A stretch of DNA of 37,594 nucleotides from Prochlorococcus sp. scB243_495L20 (GCA_000634215.1 JFLX01000006.1:1-37594), one strand, 5' to 3'. Numbered from the stretch's first letter, positions 6,376 to 14,718 are shown. Numbers and translations are program-made. Notes: generated by a model not told the origin, from the letters alone.

Positions 6376-7905
6376 ATGCCTTTAAGAGGACTGGCTAAAG
6401 CCAAGAACTTCACATTGGGGCCAACCGCTCCAATGAAAACTTTTACTGAAAATATCCATATACAAACTAAAGAATCAAATAATTTCCGAAATTCTGGAAA
6501 GTCTCATAAATTAACCAATAATATTCAAAATGAAAATCTATTTAGGTATGAAAGCAAAATAAAAAGTGATTTTGACGAAATTGTTCCAACCCTCAAGGAA
6601 ATTGCTCAAATCCAACATCAGGAAGATTTTATAAATAAGGCTCAGAAAATATCAAGAAAAAATTTGGGAATAGATTTACCTCTCCATGTATTAGATAAAT
6701 CTTGGGTCAAACCTCTTGATATGAGAGCTTTATATGCGTGGTGTGCTTTCAAACAACATGAGAAACTTAGCGACAATTTTTTTAACAATGATCCACTTGA
6801 AGGTGCTGCTGGAAGTAGGGATGCGGAAGATTTTGAAAAATTTCTCTTAGATTGTGGAATACATTTACTTGATATAACTCCTTGTTCAGATGGAAGGTTA
6901 GCTCATTCAGTTGCATATGTAATGAGAATACCTTTTAGTACAGTAAGAAGAAGATCTCATGCTGGAGCGCTGTTTGATATTGAAAATACCGTTAATCGAT
7001 GGGTAAAAACTGAACATAAGAGATATAGAGAGAATGTTCCTAATGAAGCTCATAAAGATACCAGGTACTTAAAAGTTGTAACTTATCATTTTAGTTCAGT
7101 AGATCCTTTGCATCAGGGATGCGCAGCTCATGGGAGTAATGACGAGTTGGCTGCAGCAGAAGGTAGAAATAAATTATATGCTTTCAAAGAGGCTGTAGAG
7201 AATAGCTTTTGCTGCGGAGCTTCTGTGGATTTAATGTTAATTGGACTTGATACAGATACTGATTCATTAAAAATACATTTATCAACTAGTGATGGCGGTA
7301 TAGATTTAGATAAAACTATTTCTACGTTAGAAATTTATAATTCAACAATAAATTTTTCAAAAGAGGATGCGGAAAGAGAAATTTGCCAGACAATTTCTAA
7401 GCAATCTTCAAAAGATAAACTCAGTGGACTGGAAAAATTTACATATAAGTTAATTGTCAATAATATTTCTCAAATTGATTATGTTAAAAGTTTTCATAAT
7501 GGTTCTTATGAAGATATTGGACATGCAGAGAGGTTTATTGGAGTAGGTATAGGTTTCAAAGAAGTACATCTTCGAAATTTAACTTATTTTGCTCATTTAG
7601 ATACAGTCGAAGAAGGGGCTCCAGATTTAGATGTTGGAGTAAAAATTTTTTCTGGATTAAATGTTTCTCAAGATCTACCTATTCCGGTAGTAATAAGATT
7701 TGATTACTCTGGAAAAGTACCCGGCGCAAAAGAGAGGGCAATAAATGATTGTGAAAGAGTTAATAATGCGATATCAATTAGATATAAAAATTTAGTTGAT
7801 CAAGGTTTGTTACATACTTGCTCTACTATTAGAGATAGGGACAACATTCATTCCGCCCAAATTATTGGAATGTCTTTAGATAAAAAAACAGAGGAGGCTC
7901 ACTAA
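6376..7905 (+). CDS. csoSCA: CsoSCA, carboxysomal carbonic anhydrase
   Basis: Carbonic anhydrase of the alpha-carboxysome (CsoS3, epsilon/beta-like class), which dehydrates bicarbonate to CO2 for RubisCO inside the shell. The 509 residues hold a disordered N-terminal tail (about 1-60), a helical domain, the catalytic domain and a degenerate duplicated C-terminal domain. Zinc ligands C170, H238 and C249 are spaced as Cys173/His242/Cys253 in the Halothiobacillus enzyme, and the C-S-D-G-R motif supplies D172 and R174. The tail probably docks on RubisCO, as shown for Halothiobacillus; the exact docking motif is not obvious here. Translationally linked to csoS2 (6-nt gap) and csoS4A (2-nt gap). 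Confidence 0.96.
   Translation: MPLRGLAKAKNFTLGPTAPMKTFTENIHIQTKESNNFRNSGKSHKLTNNIQNENLFRYESKIKSDFDEIVPTLKEIAQIQHQEDFINKAQKISRKNLGIDLPLHVLDKSWVKPLDMRALYAWCAFKQHEKLSDNFFNNDPLEGAAGSRDAEDFEKFLLDCGIHLLDITPCSDGRLAHSVAYVMRIPFSTVRRRSHAGALFDIENTVNRWVKTEHKRYRENVPNEAHKDTRYLKVVTYHFSSVDPLHQGCAAHGSNDELAAAEGRNKLYAFKEAVENSFCCGASVDLMLIGLDTDTDSLKIHLSTSDGGIDLDKTISTLEIYNSTINFSKEDAEREICQTISKQSSKDKLSGLEKFTYKLIVNNISQIDYVKSFHNGSYEDIGHAERFIGVGIGFKEVHLRNLTYFAHLDTVEEGAPDLDVGVKIFSGLNVSQDLPIPVVIRFDYSGKVPGAKERAINDCERVNNAISIRYKNLVDQGLLHTCSTIRDRDNIHSAQIIGMSLDKKTEEAH
7891..7897 (+). promoter_or_regulatory. Strong Shine-Dalgarno for csoS4A inside csoSCA
   Basis: GAGGAGG within the last codons of csoSCA, 10 nt before the csoS4A ATG. 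Most other genes in the locus have no recognisable Shine-Dalgarno. Confidence 0.7.
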
Positions 7906-7907
7906 TT

Positions 7908-8159
7908 ATGTTAATTTGCAAGGTTTTAAAACCACTTGTTTCTACCAATAGGATTCCTGGTTTTGAACATAAACATCTGCAGGTTGTATTAGATGGGTCT
8001 TCTAATAAAGTTGCAGTTGATGCTGTTGGCTGTAAGCCAGGAGATTGGGTTATTTGTGTTGGAAGTTCTGCTGCTAGGGAAGCTGCTGGAAGTAAATCTT
8101 ATCCAAGCGATTTAACGATTGTTGGAATTATTGATCATTGGGATCCTGACAAGTCATAA
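7908..8159 (+). CDS. csoS4A: CsoS4A, pentameric vertex shell protein
   Basis: Bacterial microcompartment vertex protein (EutN/CcmL family, 83 residues); pentamers close the twelve vertices of the shell. Family hallmarks are the opening ICKVLKPLVST, a central VDAVGCKPGDWVICVGSSAAR (G-x-G-D-W-V and S-S-A-A-R) and a C-terminal DLTIVGIIDHWD. It starts 2 nt after csoSCA with a strong Shine-Dalgarno inside that gene, which implies efficient coupled initiation although few copies are needed per shell. Confidence 0.95.
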   Translation: MLICKVLKPLVSTNRIPGFEHKHLQVVLDGSSNKVAVDAVGCKPGDWVICVGSSAAREAAGSKSYPSDLTIVGIIDHWDPDKS

Positions 8160-8160
8160 A

Positions 8161-8168
8161 AAAGGAGG
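8161..8168 (+). promoter_or_regulatory. Strong Shine-Dalgarno deciding the csoS4B GTG start
   Basis: AAAGGAGG lies 9 nt before GTG 8178 but 18 nt before the alternative ATG 8187. The spacing supports initiation at GTG. Confidence 0.7.
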
Positions 8169-8177
8169 TTATAAACT

Positions 8178-8426
8178 GTGGAAATTATGAAGGTATTAGG
8201 AAGGATGGTATGCACTCAAAGAGTCCCTGGTTTAGGTCATATGAATTTACGAATTTTAGAAAATAACAAAGGAAAGAAATTAGTTGCTGTTGATCCTGTT
8301 GGAGCTAGAGAAGGTAACTGGGTCTTTACTGCTAGTGGCTCTGCCGCTAGATTTGCATGCCCTAATCCAGAAGTTCAAACCGATTTAACAATTGGCGGTA
8401 TTATTGATTATTGGGAGAGTGACTAA
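8178..8426 (+). CDS. csoS4B: CsoS4B, pentameric vertex shell protein
   Basis: Second EutN/CcmL-type vertex protein (82 residues), a paralogue of CsoS4A 18 nt downstream. Shared core: VAVDPVGAREGNWVFTASGSAAR and DLTIGGIIDYW. The GTG start (M-E-I-M-K-V) is chosen over the ATG three codons later because of the Shine-Dalgarno spacing and because the extra residues complete the first beta strand. Last shell gene of the main run; the acRAF-like gene begins 74 nt later. Confidence 0.94.
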   Translation: MEIMKVLGRMVCTQRVPGLGHMNLRILENNKGKKLVAVDPVGAREGNWVFTASGSAARFACPNPEVQTDLTIGGIIDYWESD

Positions 8427-8500
8427 AAATTTTAACTTCAAAAATTTATTGAGAAACTTTGTTGAAGGTATAGTGTAATTAGTCTTGAATAAAGTATGTA

Positions 8501-8740
8501 ATGTGGAAAGAAAGAGAATCACCTTTGAGGATCGAAAAAAGATTTGAATTTGATCAATACTCAAAAATTAGTAAATTCATGGGGGAAATTGAGAAATTAT
8601 GTAAAGAAAGGGATATTTATCCAAACATCAGCTTTGGTAAGAATTTTGTAAGTCTTTCAATATTTTTAGACAAGAAAGAAATATCAGAAAAGGAAAAAGA
8701 CTTTTCAATGGATATTGATAAATTTTATCTAGAAGACTAG
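8501..8740 (+). CDS. acRAF-like RubisCO assembly factor (PCD-like fold)
   Basis: A 79-residue protein related to pterin-4a-carbinolamine dehydratase and matching the alpha-carboxysome RubisCO assembly factor acRAF, a chaperone for form IA RubisCO assembly rather than a pterin enzyme. The PLRIEKRFEFDQYSK start and the FVSLSIFLDKKEISEKEK strand-helix pattern fit. The His-rich active-site motif of genuine dehydratases (H-H-x-P) is absent; the matching place reads YPNISFG, in line with a non-catalytic role. It follows csoS4B by 74 nt, and a weak promoter (TTGAGA 8449-8454, TATAGT 8469-8474, spacing only 14) could give it separate expression. Symbol left empty because naming varies. Confidence 0.85.
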   Translation: MWKERESPLRIEKRFEFDQYSKISKFMGEIEKLCKERDIYPNISFGKNFVSLSIFLDKKEISEKEKDFSMDIDKFYLED

Positions 8741-8746
8741 TCTTTA

Positions 8747-8974
8747 TTAATAATTATTTGGCTTTGCAATATCTCTTTTGATTAATGCCATTAAATATGT
8801 TGGGGCTTTATATCTACCAGGTAGACATCTATTTAAAGTTTCAAGATGACTCCAACATACTGTCTTTTCTATATCTTTAACTGAGTTTCCTTTTAAAATT
8901 AATAGTCTGAGAGCTTTGCAAAATAAAGGATAACCTGCTTCTAGTTCATCTATATTAAGCTTTGCTGCTGACAT
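8747..8974 (-). CDS. Small conserved protein, DUF3136-like
   Basis: A 75-residue protein resembling the DUF3136 family of Prochlorococcus and marine Synechococcus. The family-like core is LEAGYPLFCKALRLLI followed by VCWSHLETLNRCLPGRY. The middle (GNSVKDIEKTVCWSHLETLNR) could be a helix-turn-helix, but no function is known to me. It ends 6 nt from the end of the acRAF-like gene (convergent), closing the carboxysome locus. The three Cys residues do not form an obvious metal motif. The DUF assignment is from memory of the sequence pattern and is moderately sure. Confidence 0.7.
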   Translation of the reverse strand: MSAAKLNIDELEAGYPLFCKALRLLILKGNSVKDIEKTVCWSHLETLNRCLPGRYKAPTYLMALIKRDIAKPNNY

Positions 8975-9059
8975 AGATCAAAGATTAATTATCAACTAAT
9001 AATCTATACAACTATGGTGCACAATTGGTTCATATTTCAAATTTCTCAATAATTAGAAA

Positions 9060-9452
9060 TTAATCTAGAAATGCGACGCAATCTATTTCAACTAAAACTC
9101 CTTTTGGTAGAGATGAAACTTCCACACAGGCTCTTGCTGGGGGATTCTCAATATTAAAAAAATCACTATATATTTTATTGACAATTTGAAAATTACTTAA
9201 GTCCGTTAAGTAAATAGTTGTTTTTATTACATCCTCTATTTTGGCTCCACCAGCTTTAAGAACTTCTGCGAGATTTTTTAAAACTTGAATAGTTTCCTTC
9301 TCTATATCTCCTAAACATGTTATTTCATTTAAAGCTGGGTCTATAGCAATTTGACCAGAACAATAGATAAAATCCCCAGCTTTTATAGCTTGATTATAAG
9401 GCCCTACTGGATCTGGAGCATTTGATGTTTTAATTACTTGTTTGGGGGACAT
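9060..9452 (-). CDS. ridA: RidA family enamine/imine deaminase
   Basis: RidA (YjgF/YER057c/UK114) protein, 130 residues, expected to hydrolyse reactive enamine/imine intermediates such as 2-aminoacrylate released by PLP enzymes. Motifs: N-terminal APDPVGPYNQAIKAGDFIYCSGQ, central TTIYLTDLSNF, and C-terminal NPPARACVEVSSLPKGVLVEIDCVA with the conserved Arg that binds substrate carboxylate. Cytosolic trimer in the family. It lies 24 nt downstream of gloB on the same strand, so the two small detoxification genes may be co-transcribed. Confidence 0.93.
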   Translation of the reverse strand: MSPKQVIKTSNAPDPVGPYNQAIKAGDFIYCSGQIAIDPALNEITCLGDIEKETIQVLKNLAEVLKAGGAKIEDVIKTTIYLTDLSNFQIVNKIYSDFFNIENPPARACVEVSSLPKGVLVEIDCVAFLD

Positions 9453-9476
9453 TTGTTTAAGAAGATACCTATCTAT

Positions 9477-10217
9477 TTAAACCCATAAATCTTTATTTGC
9501 TCTTAAAAAAGTAAATTCTTCTAAATTTTTTGCTCTTAAGAAAAGGTTTATTTTCATCTCTTCATCAAGTAAAAATGGAATTGTCAATTCATTGAGAGAA
9601 AGTTTTTTTTCAACTTCCGAAAGTTTATTTTTTATATCTTGATCTTCTGGCCTGAGATTCAATGCCCACAATATATTTCCCTTTGTATATTCATGTGCAC
9701 AATATATGAGAGTATTTTTTGGTAAAGATTTGATTCTTTCTAGTGAAGAATACATTTGTTGATAAGTTCCCTCAAAAATTCTTCCACAGCCTCCAGAAAA
9801 TAATGTGTCACCAATAAAAAGAACAGGATTTTCTCCATTCAAAAAGAAGGCAATATGTGAGCTTGTATGTCCTAATACTTCAATTATTTTTACTTCTTCA
9901 CCTAAAATACTCAGAGTTTCTCCATCCTCCACAGATATATTTTGAAAAGGTATTCGCTTTTGTTCTTTGGAAGAAGCAATCACTTTTACATTTGGCCATC
10001 TTTCAATAAGAGTCTTCGTCCCTCCAATATGGTCTGAATGATGATGAGTTTGCAAAATAGCTTCTAAGTGAAAATTGTTTTCATTTATATATTTAATAAC
10101 TGGTTCGTGAACAGATGGATCTACAACCACAACGGATTTATCTTTTACCAACAACCAAATGACGTTATCACGTAAAACTCTAATTCCGATTATATTTCGA
10201 GCTTTATTTAATGCCAT
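9477..10217 (-). CDS. gloB: Hydroxyacylglutathione hydrolase (glyoxalase II)
   Basis: Metallo-beta-lactamase-fold enzyme that splits S-lactoylglutathione to lactate and glutathione, finishing methylglyoxal detoxification. Motifs in the 246-residue protein: THHHSDH (57-63), [27 protein letters not shown] and YCAHEYT supply the two-metal site. The reading frame stays open upstream to 10388, but that would overlap hisG by 131 nt and add unrelated sequence, so ATG 10217 is chosen. hisG diverges 40 nt away. With Gor and the GST-like gene it adds to a glutathione theme in this stretch. Confidence 0.9.
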   Translation of the reverse strand: MALNKARNIIGIRVLRDNVIWLLVKDKSVVVVDPSVHEPVIKYINENNFHLEAILQTHHHSDHIGGTKTLIERWPNVKVIASSKEQKRIPFQNISVEDGETLSILGEEVKIIEVLGHTSSHIAFFLNGENPVLFIGDTLFSGGCGRIFEGTYQQMYSSLERIKSLPKNTLIYCAHEYTKGNILWALNLRPEDQDIKNKLSEVEKKLSLNELTIPFLLDEEMKINLFLRAKNLEEFTFLRANKDLWV

Positions 10218-10257
10218 TGTTAACTTAGAATGAAGAATCCTTGGAAGAAATTGATCT

Positions 10258-10896
10258 ATGTTTACTATAGCTTTACCAAAAGGAGCTCTGTTAAAAGATT
10301 CAATTTCAACTTTTAAAAGAGCTGGGTTAGATTTCTCAGACGCGTTGGATGAAAATAATAGATCATTAACCTTTGAATCAAATTGCAAACGGGCAAAAGC
10401 TTTATTAGTAAGAAATGGAGATGTGCCCGTTTATGTAAGTTATGGTCAGGCTGATTTGGGTATTGTTGGGTATGACGTTTTACGAGAATCTGAATTAAAA
10501 GTAGCAAAGTTATTAGATTTAGGATTTGGCGGTTGTCATATGTCGTTGGCAGTTAAGAAAAATAGCAATTATTCAAAACCAACTGATCTTCCAGCGAATT
10601 GTAAAGTAGCAAGTAAATTTATTAAAACAGCAAGATCTTATTTTGAAGAATTAAATATTCCTGTAGAAATAGTTCAATTGACAGGATCAGTCGAGCTTGG
10701 TCCTATTACAGGTATGGCAGAGGCAATAGTTGATTTGGTTGCAACCGGAAAGACTCTTAAAGAGAATGGTTTAATTAAAATAGATGATCTTTATTATTCG
10801 ACTGCAAGGCTAATTGGAAATCCTTTATCTATGAGGTTAGATGATAATCATCTCAGAGATACTATTTTATCAATAGAATCAACTAATGCTTTATAG
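10258..10896 (+). CDS. hisG: ATP phosphoribosyltransferase, short form
   Basis: First enzyme of histidine synthesis: condenses ATP and PRPP to phosphoribosyl-ATP. The 212 residues match the short HisG class, which lacks the C-terminal regulatory domain and needs HisZ as partner; no hisZ is in this window. Motifs: ALPKGALL at the start, [21 protein letters not shown], and ELTG-type region [34 protein letters not shown], which carries the PRPP loop. It leads a three-gene run, with the ABC transporter beginning 12 nt after it. Confidence 0.95.
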   Translation: MFTIALPKGALLKDSISTFKRAGLDFSDALDENNRSLTFESNCKRAKALLVRNGDVPVYVSYGQADLGIVGYDVLRESELKVAKLLDLGFGGCHMSLAVKKNSNYSKPTDLPANCKVASKFIKTARSYFEELNIPVEIVQLTGSVELGPITGMAEAIVDLVATGKTLKENGLIKIDDLYYSTARLIGNPLSMRLDDNHLRDTILSIESTNAL

Positions 10897-10908
10897 AAGA
10901 TTAGCTAA

Positions 10909-12705
10909 ATGTTTTTTAAAGATTTTAGAAGGATTAAAAAGTTAGGTAAATATTTAACTAAAGATAAAAAAACAATCTATCTAATCTTGATAGTTTTATT
11001 ACCTGTTTCTTTCTCTGGAGCAATTCAACCATTATTAGTTGGTCAAGCCATTACAATTCTAAAGAACGAAACTACAGATGTTTGGCTAAGCAAAACTTTC
11101 TTTGGGCAGTCAATAAATGCCATTATCCTAACTTTATTTATAACTGTATTATTCAGATTAGTTCTTCAGGGATACCAAACTTACAATATCCAAGCAGTTG
11201 GACAACGTTTGACAGCAAGAATAAGAAGGGAACTTTTTGATCACTCAATATCTTTATCTCTCAAGTATCACGATAAAATGCCTGTAGGGAAATTATTAAC
11301 GAGATTAACAAATGATGTTGATGCTTTAGCCGAGGTTTTTGGTAGTGGGGCAGTTGGAGTCATTGCTGACTTCGTCAGTCTGATAGTAATTTCTTTGACA
11401 ATGCTGTCAATTGATAGAGGGCTTGCCATTTTGTTACTTTTGACTCAAATCCCAGTTTCATATTTTATTATTTGGCTTCAAAAACGTTATAGAAGAGCTA
11501 ATTATCAAGTAAGGGAAGAATTGTCTCAACTCAACTCTGATTTTCAAGAGAATCTTCAAGGTTTAGAAGTCGTTCAGATGTTCAGAAGAGAGGCTTTTAA
11601 TAGCAAGAAATTTTCCAAAACTGGAGTTGCTTATAAGAAAGCAGTTAATGGAACAATATTTTATGACAGTAGTATTTCGGCATTTATAGAATGGATTTCT
11701 CTTGCCGCAGTTTCCTTGGTTTTAGCAGTTGGAGGTTATCTTGTTACTTCTGGAAATATTGGTTTAGGAACATTAACAACCTTTATTTTATATTCCCAAA
11801 GACTTTTTGAACCTCTTAGGCAGCTTGCAGAAAGATTTACTCAAATACAAGGAGGTTTAACAGCTGTAGAGAGAATAAACGAATTATTGGATGAAGAAAT
11901 ACAGATTAAGGACTCTACTTCCGCAAAACATTTTTTTGAAAATAGTGAAAATGTAAATAAGAAATTTAATGGCAAAATTGAGTTCAAGAATGTTAATTTT
12001 TTCTACAACGAAGGAGAACATATTATAAAGAATTTATCTTTCAAGATCAATCCAGGAGAGCATGTTGCTTTTGTAGGGCCAACTGGTTCAGGTAAAACCA
12101 CCATAATAAGATTATTATGTAGATTGTATGAGCCTCAGTCAGGCCAAATTTTAATCGACGATATAAATATCAAAGATATTCCTATTTCAACTCTTAGAAA
12201 TATGTTGGGAGTAGTTTTGCAAGATACCTTTATCTTTAGTGGAAATGTAGCAGATAATTTAAAACTAAATTCCAATGTAGATAATCTTGAATTAGAAAAT
12301 CTTTGTAACGAATTAGGTTTAGATAATTTATTACAAAAATTACCAGAAGGCTTGAATACCTTACTAAGAGAAAGAGGGGGAAATCTCTCTTCTGGAGAGA
12401 GACAACTTCTTTCAGTAGCTCGAGTAGCGATTAGAAATCCTGTTGTTTTAATAATGGACGAAGCAACAGCGTTTATGGATCCCTCTACAGAAGCTACTTT
12501 GCAGAAAGATCTTGAGAGAATTCTGTCAAAAAGAACAGCATTAGTAATAGCTCACAGATTAGCCACTATTGAAAGTTCTGATAAGATTTTAGTGTTAAAA
12601 GGGGGATCATTAGTTGAAGAGGGAACACATAATGAATTGAGACTAAAAAAGGGTTTATATTTTCAGCTATCTGAGCTTCAACAAAAAGGATTCGTGAATT
12701 TTTAA
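10909..12705 (+). CDS. ABC exporter, fused membrane and ATPase domains
   Basis: Half-transporter of the MsbA/MdlB type (598 residues): a six-helix membrane domain (about 20-330) followed by an ATPase domain (about 350-590). Walker A GPTGSGKTT is near residue 390, the signature LSSGERQ near 493, Walker B VLIMDEAT near 515 and the switch AHR near 545. It should work as a homodimer in the inner membrane, exporting a lipid, peptide or drug; substrate unknown. It sits 12 nt after hisG and its stop overlaps the start of the GNAT gene (TAATG), so the three are probably co-transcribed, without obvious functional linkage. Confidence 0.93.
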   Translation: MFFKDFRRIKKLGKYLTKDKKTIYLILIVLLPVSFSGAIQPLLVGQAITILKNETTDVWLSKTFFGQSINAIILTLFITVLFRLVLQGYQTYNIQAVGQRLTARIRRELFDHSISLSLKYHDKMPVGKLLTRLTNDVDALAEVFGSGAVGVIADFVSLIVISLTMLSIDRGLAILLLLTQIPVSYFIIWLQKRYRRANYQVREELSQLNSDFQENLQGLEVVQMFRREAFNSKKFSKTGVAYKKAVNGTIFYDSSISAFIEWISLAAVSLVLAVGGYLVTSGNIGLGTLTTFILYSQRLFEPLRQLAERFTQIQGGLTAVERINELLDEEIQIKDSTSAKHFFENSENVNKKFNGKIEFKNVNFFYNEGEHIIKNLSFKINPGEHVAFVGPTGSGKTTIIRLLCRLYEPQSGQILIDDINIKDIPISTLRNMLGVVLQDTFIFSGNVADNLKLNSNVDNLELENLCNELGLDNLLQKLPEGLNTLLRERGGNLSSGERQLLSVARVAIRNPVVLIMDEATAFMDPSTEATLQKDLERILSKRTALVIAHRLATIESSDKILVLKGGSLVEEGTHNELRLKKGLYFQLSELQQKGFVNF

Positions 12706-13235
12706 TGATTTTTAGAAACCAAGGATCGTTAATAAAAAAATCAAACACTTTATCAATGAAAGAGTTGATAGATCTCTATGGTTTAAATTCTTATGAGTTC
12801 ACTCAAACAAATAAAGAAGAAATATTTGTATGTAGTAAAAGTAAAGATTTAGATCTAATAGAACTAGATCAACTTTTGCAAACTGTTGGTTGGAGCAGAA
12901 GACCTATAAGGAGGGTAAAAAGAGCTTTAGATTTCAGTATCTTGGTGGTTGGGCTATGGCGTCATGATGATAAATTCCCCAGACTAGTAGGATTTGCAAG
13001 ATGCACTGGCGATGGAATTCTAGAAGCAACAGTTTGGGATGTAGCTATTAACCCTGTCTATCAAGGACTTGGATTGGGGAAAGAGTTAATGAAATATGTC
13101 CTAAAAGAATTGAAAAATATTGGAATTTCTAAAGTAACTCTTTTTGCTGATGCCGAAGTGGTTTCATTTTATAAAAGACAAGGTTGGACATTAGAACCTA
13201 GAGGCTCTAAATGTGCTTTTTGGTATGCAAATTAA
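12705..13235 (+). CDS. GNAT acetyltransferase, Ycf52/NSI-like
   Basis: GCN5-related N-acetyltransferase (176 residues) similar to the cyanobacterial/plastid Ycf52 (NSI/SNAT) group, which acetylates proteins or arylalkylamines. The acetyl-CoA site is NPVYQGLGLGKELMK (Q-x-x-G-x-G), preceded by ATVWDVAI and followed by KVTLFADAEVVSFYKRQGW and the C-terminal FWY. The first 50 residues are poorly conserved. Start ATG overlaps the ABC transporter stop by one base. The end abuts the convergent glycosyltransferase with no gap. Confidence 0.88.
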   Translation: MIFRNQGSLIKKSNTLSMKELIDLYGLNSYEFTQTNKEEIFVCSKSKDLDLIELDQLLQTVGWSRRPIRRVKRALDFSILVVGLWRHDDKFPRLVGFARCTGDGILEATVWDVAINPVYQGLGLGKELMKYVLKELKNIGISKVTLFADAEVVSFYKRQGWTLEPRGSKCAFWYAN

Positions 13236-13919
13236 TCATTTTTTGTAGTAGTCATAATATATAGATTTTAATGATTCGCCTTTTAACCATCTTCTTCTAA
13301 ATTGCCAGTTCTTAATTGCTTGAAGAAAAATATTAGTTTTTTCCCATTTTCTTGAACTTATAAAAATAGGTAAATTTAATTGTTTTAGATCTTTTTTTTT
13401 GTTTAATCTCCTTAAAAAATCTACATCTTCCATCAAAGGTATTTTTCTAAAACCATTATTCTCAAAGTAGGTAGTTCTATGAATTATCAAACCTTGATCA
13501 CCATACGGTTGTTTAAAAAATTTACTTCTAAAATTTACGAGAATTTCGAGAACTCTATAAATTATCTTTTTGTGATTAATTTTGAATTCAAAATAGTAAA
13601 TACAATTCTTCTTTCCCTTTAAAAATGAATTTATTTTTTTAAACCAATCATAAGTTAATCTTGTGTCTGCATGTAAAAATATGAGCCACTCTCCTTTTGA
13701 ATTTTTAGCTCCAATATCTAATTGTAAGCCTCTATTCCTTTCTTTGGATATAAATACTTTCGCTCCATAAATATTTGCTACATCAATAGTTTTATCTTCA
13801 CTTCCAGAATCAACAATTATGATTTCGCCCTCTTTCTGAATACTCGATAAGTCTGAAAGCAATAATGGTAAATTACTAGCTTCATTAATAGTTGGAATGA
13901 TAATTGAAATTTTTGACAA
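13236..13919 (-). CDS. Family 2 glycosyltransferase, TIGR04283 type
   Basis: GT-A fold glycosyltransferase of 227 residues, of the type often annotated as arsenosugar-biosynthesis glycosyltransferase (TIGR04283). N terminus ISIIIPTINEASNLP, then EIIIVDSGSEDKTID, and the DxD-like LIFLHADTRL. The C-terminal half, rich in Lys and Arg, should sit at the membrane surface; the GDQGLI and RKIPLMEDVDFLRRL motifs are typical. TTG start. It follows the TIGR04282-like gene by 5 nt, a pair that often occurs together in cyanobacteria, so a joint pathway is likely. The arsenosugar link itself is a family label, not shown here. Confidence 0.87.
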   Translation of the reverse strand: MSKISIIIPTINEASNLPLLLSDLSSIQKEGEIIIVDSGSEDKTIDVANIYGAKVFISKERNRGLQLDIGAKNSKGEWLIFLHADTRLTYDWFKKINSFLKGKKNCIYYFEFKINHKKIIYRVLEILVNFRSKFFKQPYGDQGLIIHRTTYFENNGFRKIPLMEDVDFLRRLNKKKDLKQLNLPIFISSRKWEKTNIFLQAIKNWQFRRRWLKGESLKSIYYDYYKK

Positions 13920-13924
13920 GTCGA

Positions 13925-14560
13925 TTACTTTCTATTTTCAATATCAATAATTGTATCAATATCTATTTTTTTATCTAAAAATTTATATTTTAATTTTTTT
14001 GAAGCAAAATTGTAAATTGTATTTTGAAGAACATTTTCTGTCCCCCACTTTATGTTGATAAAAGGTAAATATGTATGTGATGATATTATTTTTTCTGATA
14101 AACCAATAAGCCAATATCCTCCATCGTTAGATGGTCCTAAAATAAGATCATTATGTTGAAGTTCTTTTAGAGTATTCAATAAATCTTGATGACATAAATC
14201 TGGAAGGTCAGTACCAATAAAAATAATATTTTTGATCTTATGTCTTGCACAAAATTCTTTGTTGATAATTATTTGCCGTTTCATTTTTTCTCCCAAGCAG
14301 CCTTTCCCCTGTAAATTAAAATTTTGGATGCCTAATTCTCTAGACCATTTTCTACAATTTCCTACTCCTAAACCAGTTATGGCAATAGAAACATCAATTA
14401 GTTTATTTTCTTGAAGAAATTTTGCGACTGAAATTGTGTGTTTGGTCATTACACTTTGGACTTTCGCCGAATTACTTTTACCTATGTCTTTTGATAATCT
14501 TGTTTTGCATCTTCCAAAACCATGCCATTTCGCCATGATAATAAGTAATGCTTTATCCAA
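13925..14560 (-). CDS. DUF2064/TIGR04282-type nucleotide-sugar transferase
   Basis: GT-A fold protein of the DUF2064 group (labelled TIGR04282). The family opening, normally ALIIFAKxPxxGxxKTRL, appears as ALLIIMAKWHGFGRCKTRL; later motifs are IIFIGTDLPDL (DxD-like) and LILGPSNDGGYWLIGL. Start choice matters: the frame is open to an ATG at 14701, but its first 47 residues look like translated A+T-rich spacer and would reach within 28 nt of dnaA. A TTG at 14560 gives 212 residues, near family length, while ATG 14536 would cut off the conserved first strand. The upstream neighbour dnaA is divergent; TIGR04283-like partner downstream. Confidence 0.82.
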   Translation of the reverse strand: MDKALLIIMAKWHGFGRCKTRLSKDIGKSNSAKVQSVMTKHTISVAKFLQENKLIDVSIAITGLGVGNCRKWSRELGIQNFNLQGKGCLGEKMKRQIIINKEFCARHKIKNIIFIGTDLPDLCHQDLLNTLKELQHNDLILGPSNDGGYWLIGLSEKIISSHTYLPFINIKWGTENVLQNTIYNFASKKLKYKFLDKKIDIDTIIDIENRK

Positions 14561-14701
14561 TAATTTAGTGAAATTTAAAATAATTATATGCCTATTAAAA
14601 AATATAAAATTTATTTTTATAAATTTAGTCGATACTTTGTTAAATAATTTTAAATTTGTCGTGATCTTGTGATTTGATAATGGCCAATTATTAAATTCCA
14701 A

Positions 14702-14718
14702 CTAGATTAATAATCTAG
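14702..14718. repeat. Perfect inverted repeat just upstream of dnaA
   Basis: CTAGATT (14702-14708), AAT, AATCTAG (14712-14718). It lies 11 nt before the dnaA TTG, where it could be an operator or a leader hairpin limiting ribosome access. It also covers the region just outside the rejected upstream ATG of the DUF2064 gene. Confidence 0.55.

Noticed and set aside
8733-8744. Palindrome AAGACTAGTCTT between the acRAF-like and DUF3136 genes as a two-way terminator
   Set aside because: No loop bases and no U-run; too weak to call.
10218-10388. Longer N terminus for gloB
   Set aside because: It would overlap hisG by 131 nt antisense, and the extra 57 residues are foreign to glyoxalase II; the ATG at 10217 gives normal length.
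14561-14701. Longer N terminus for the DUF2064-type gene
   Set aside because: The 47 extra residues look like translated A+T spacer, precede the conserved first strand, and would leave only 28 nt for the dnaA promoter.
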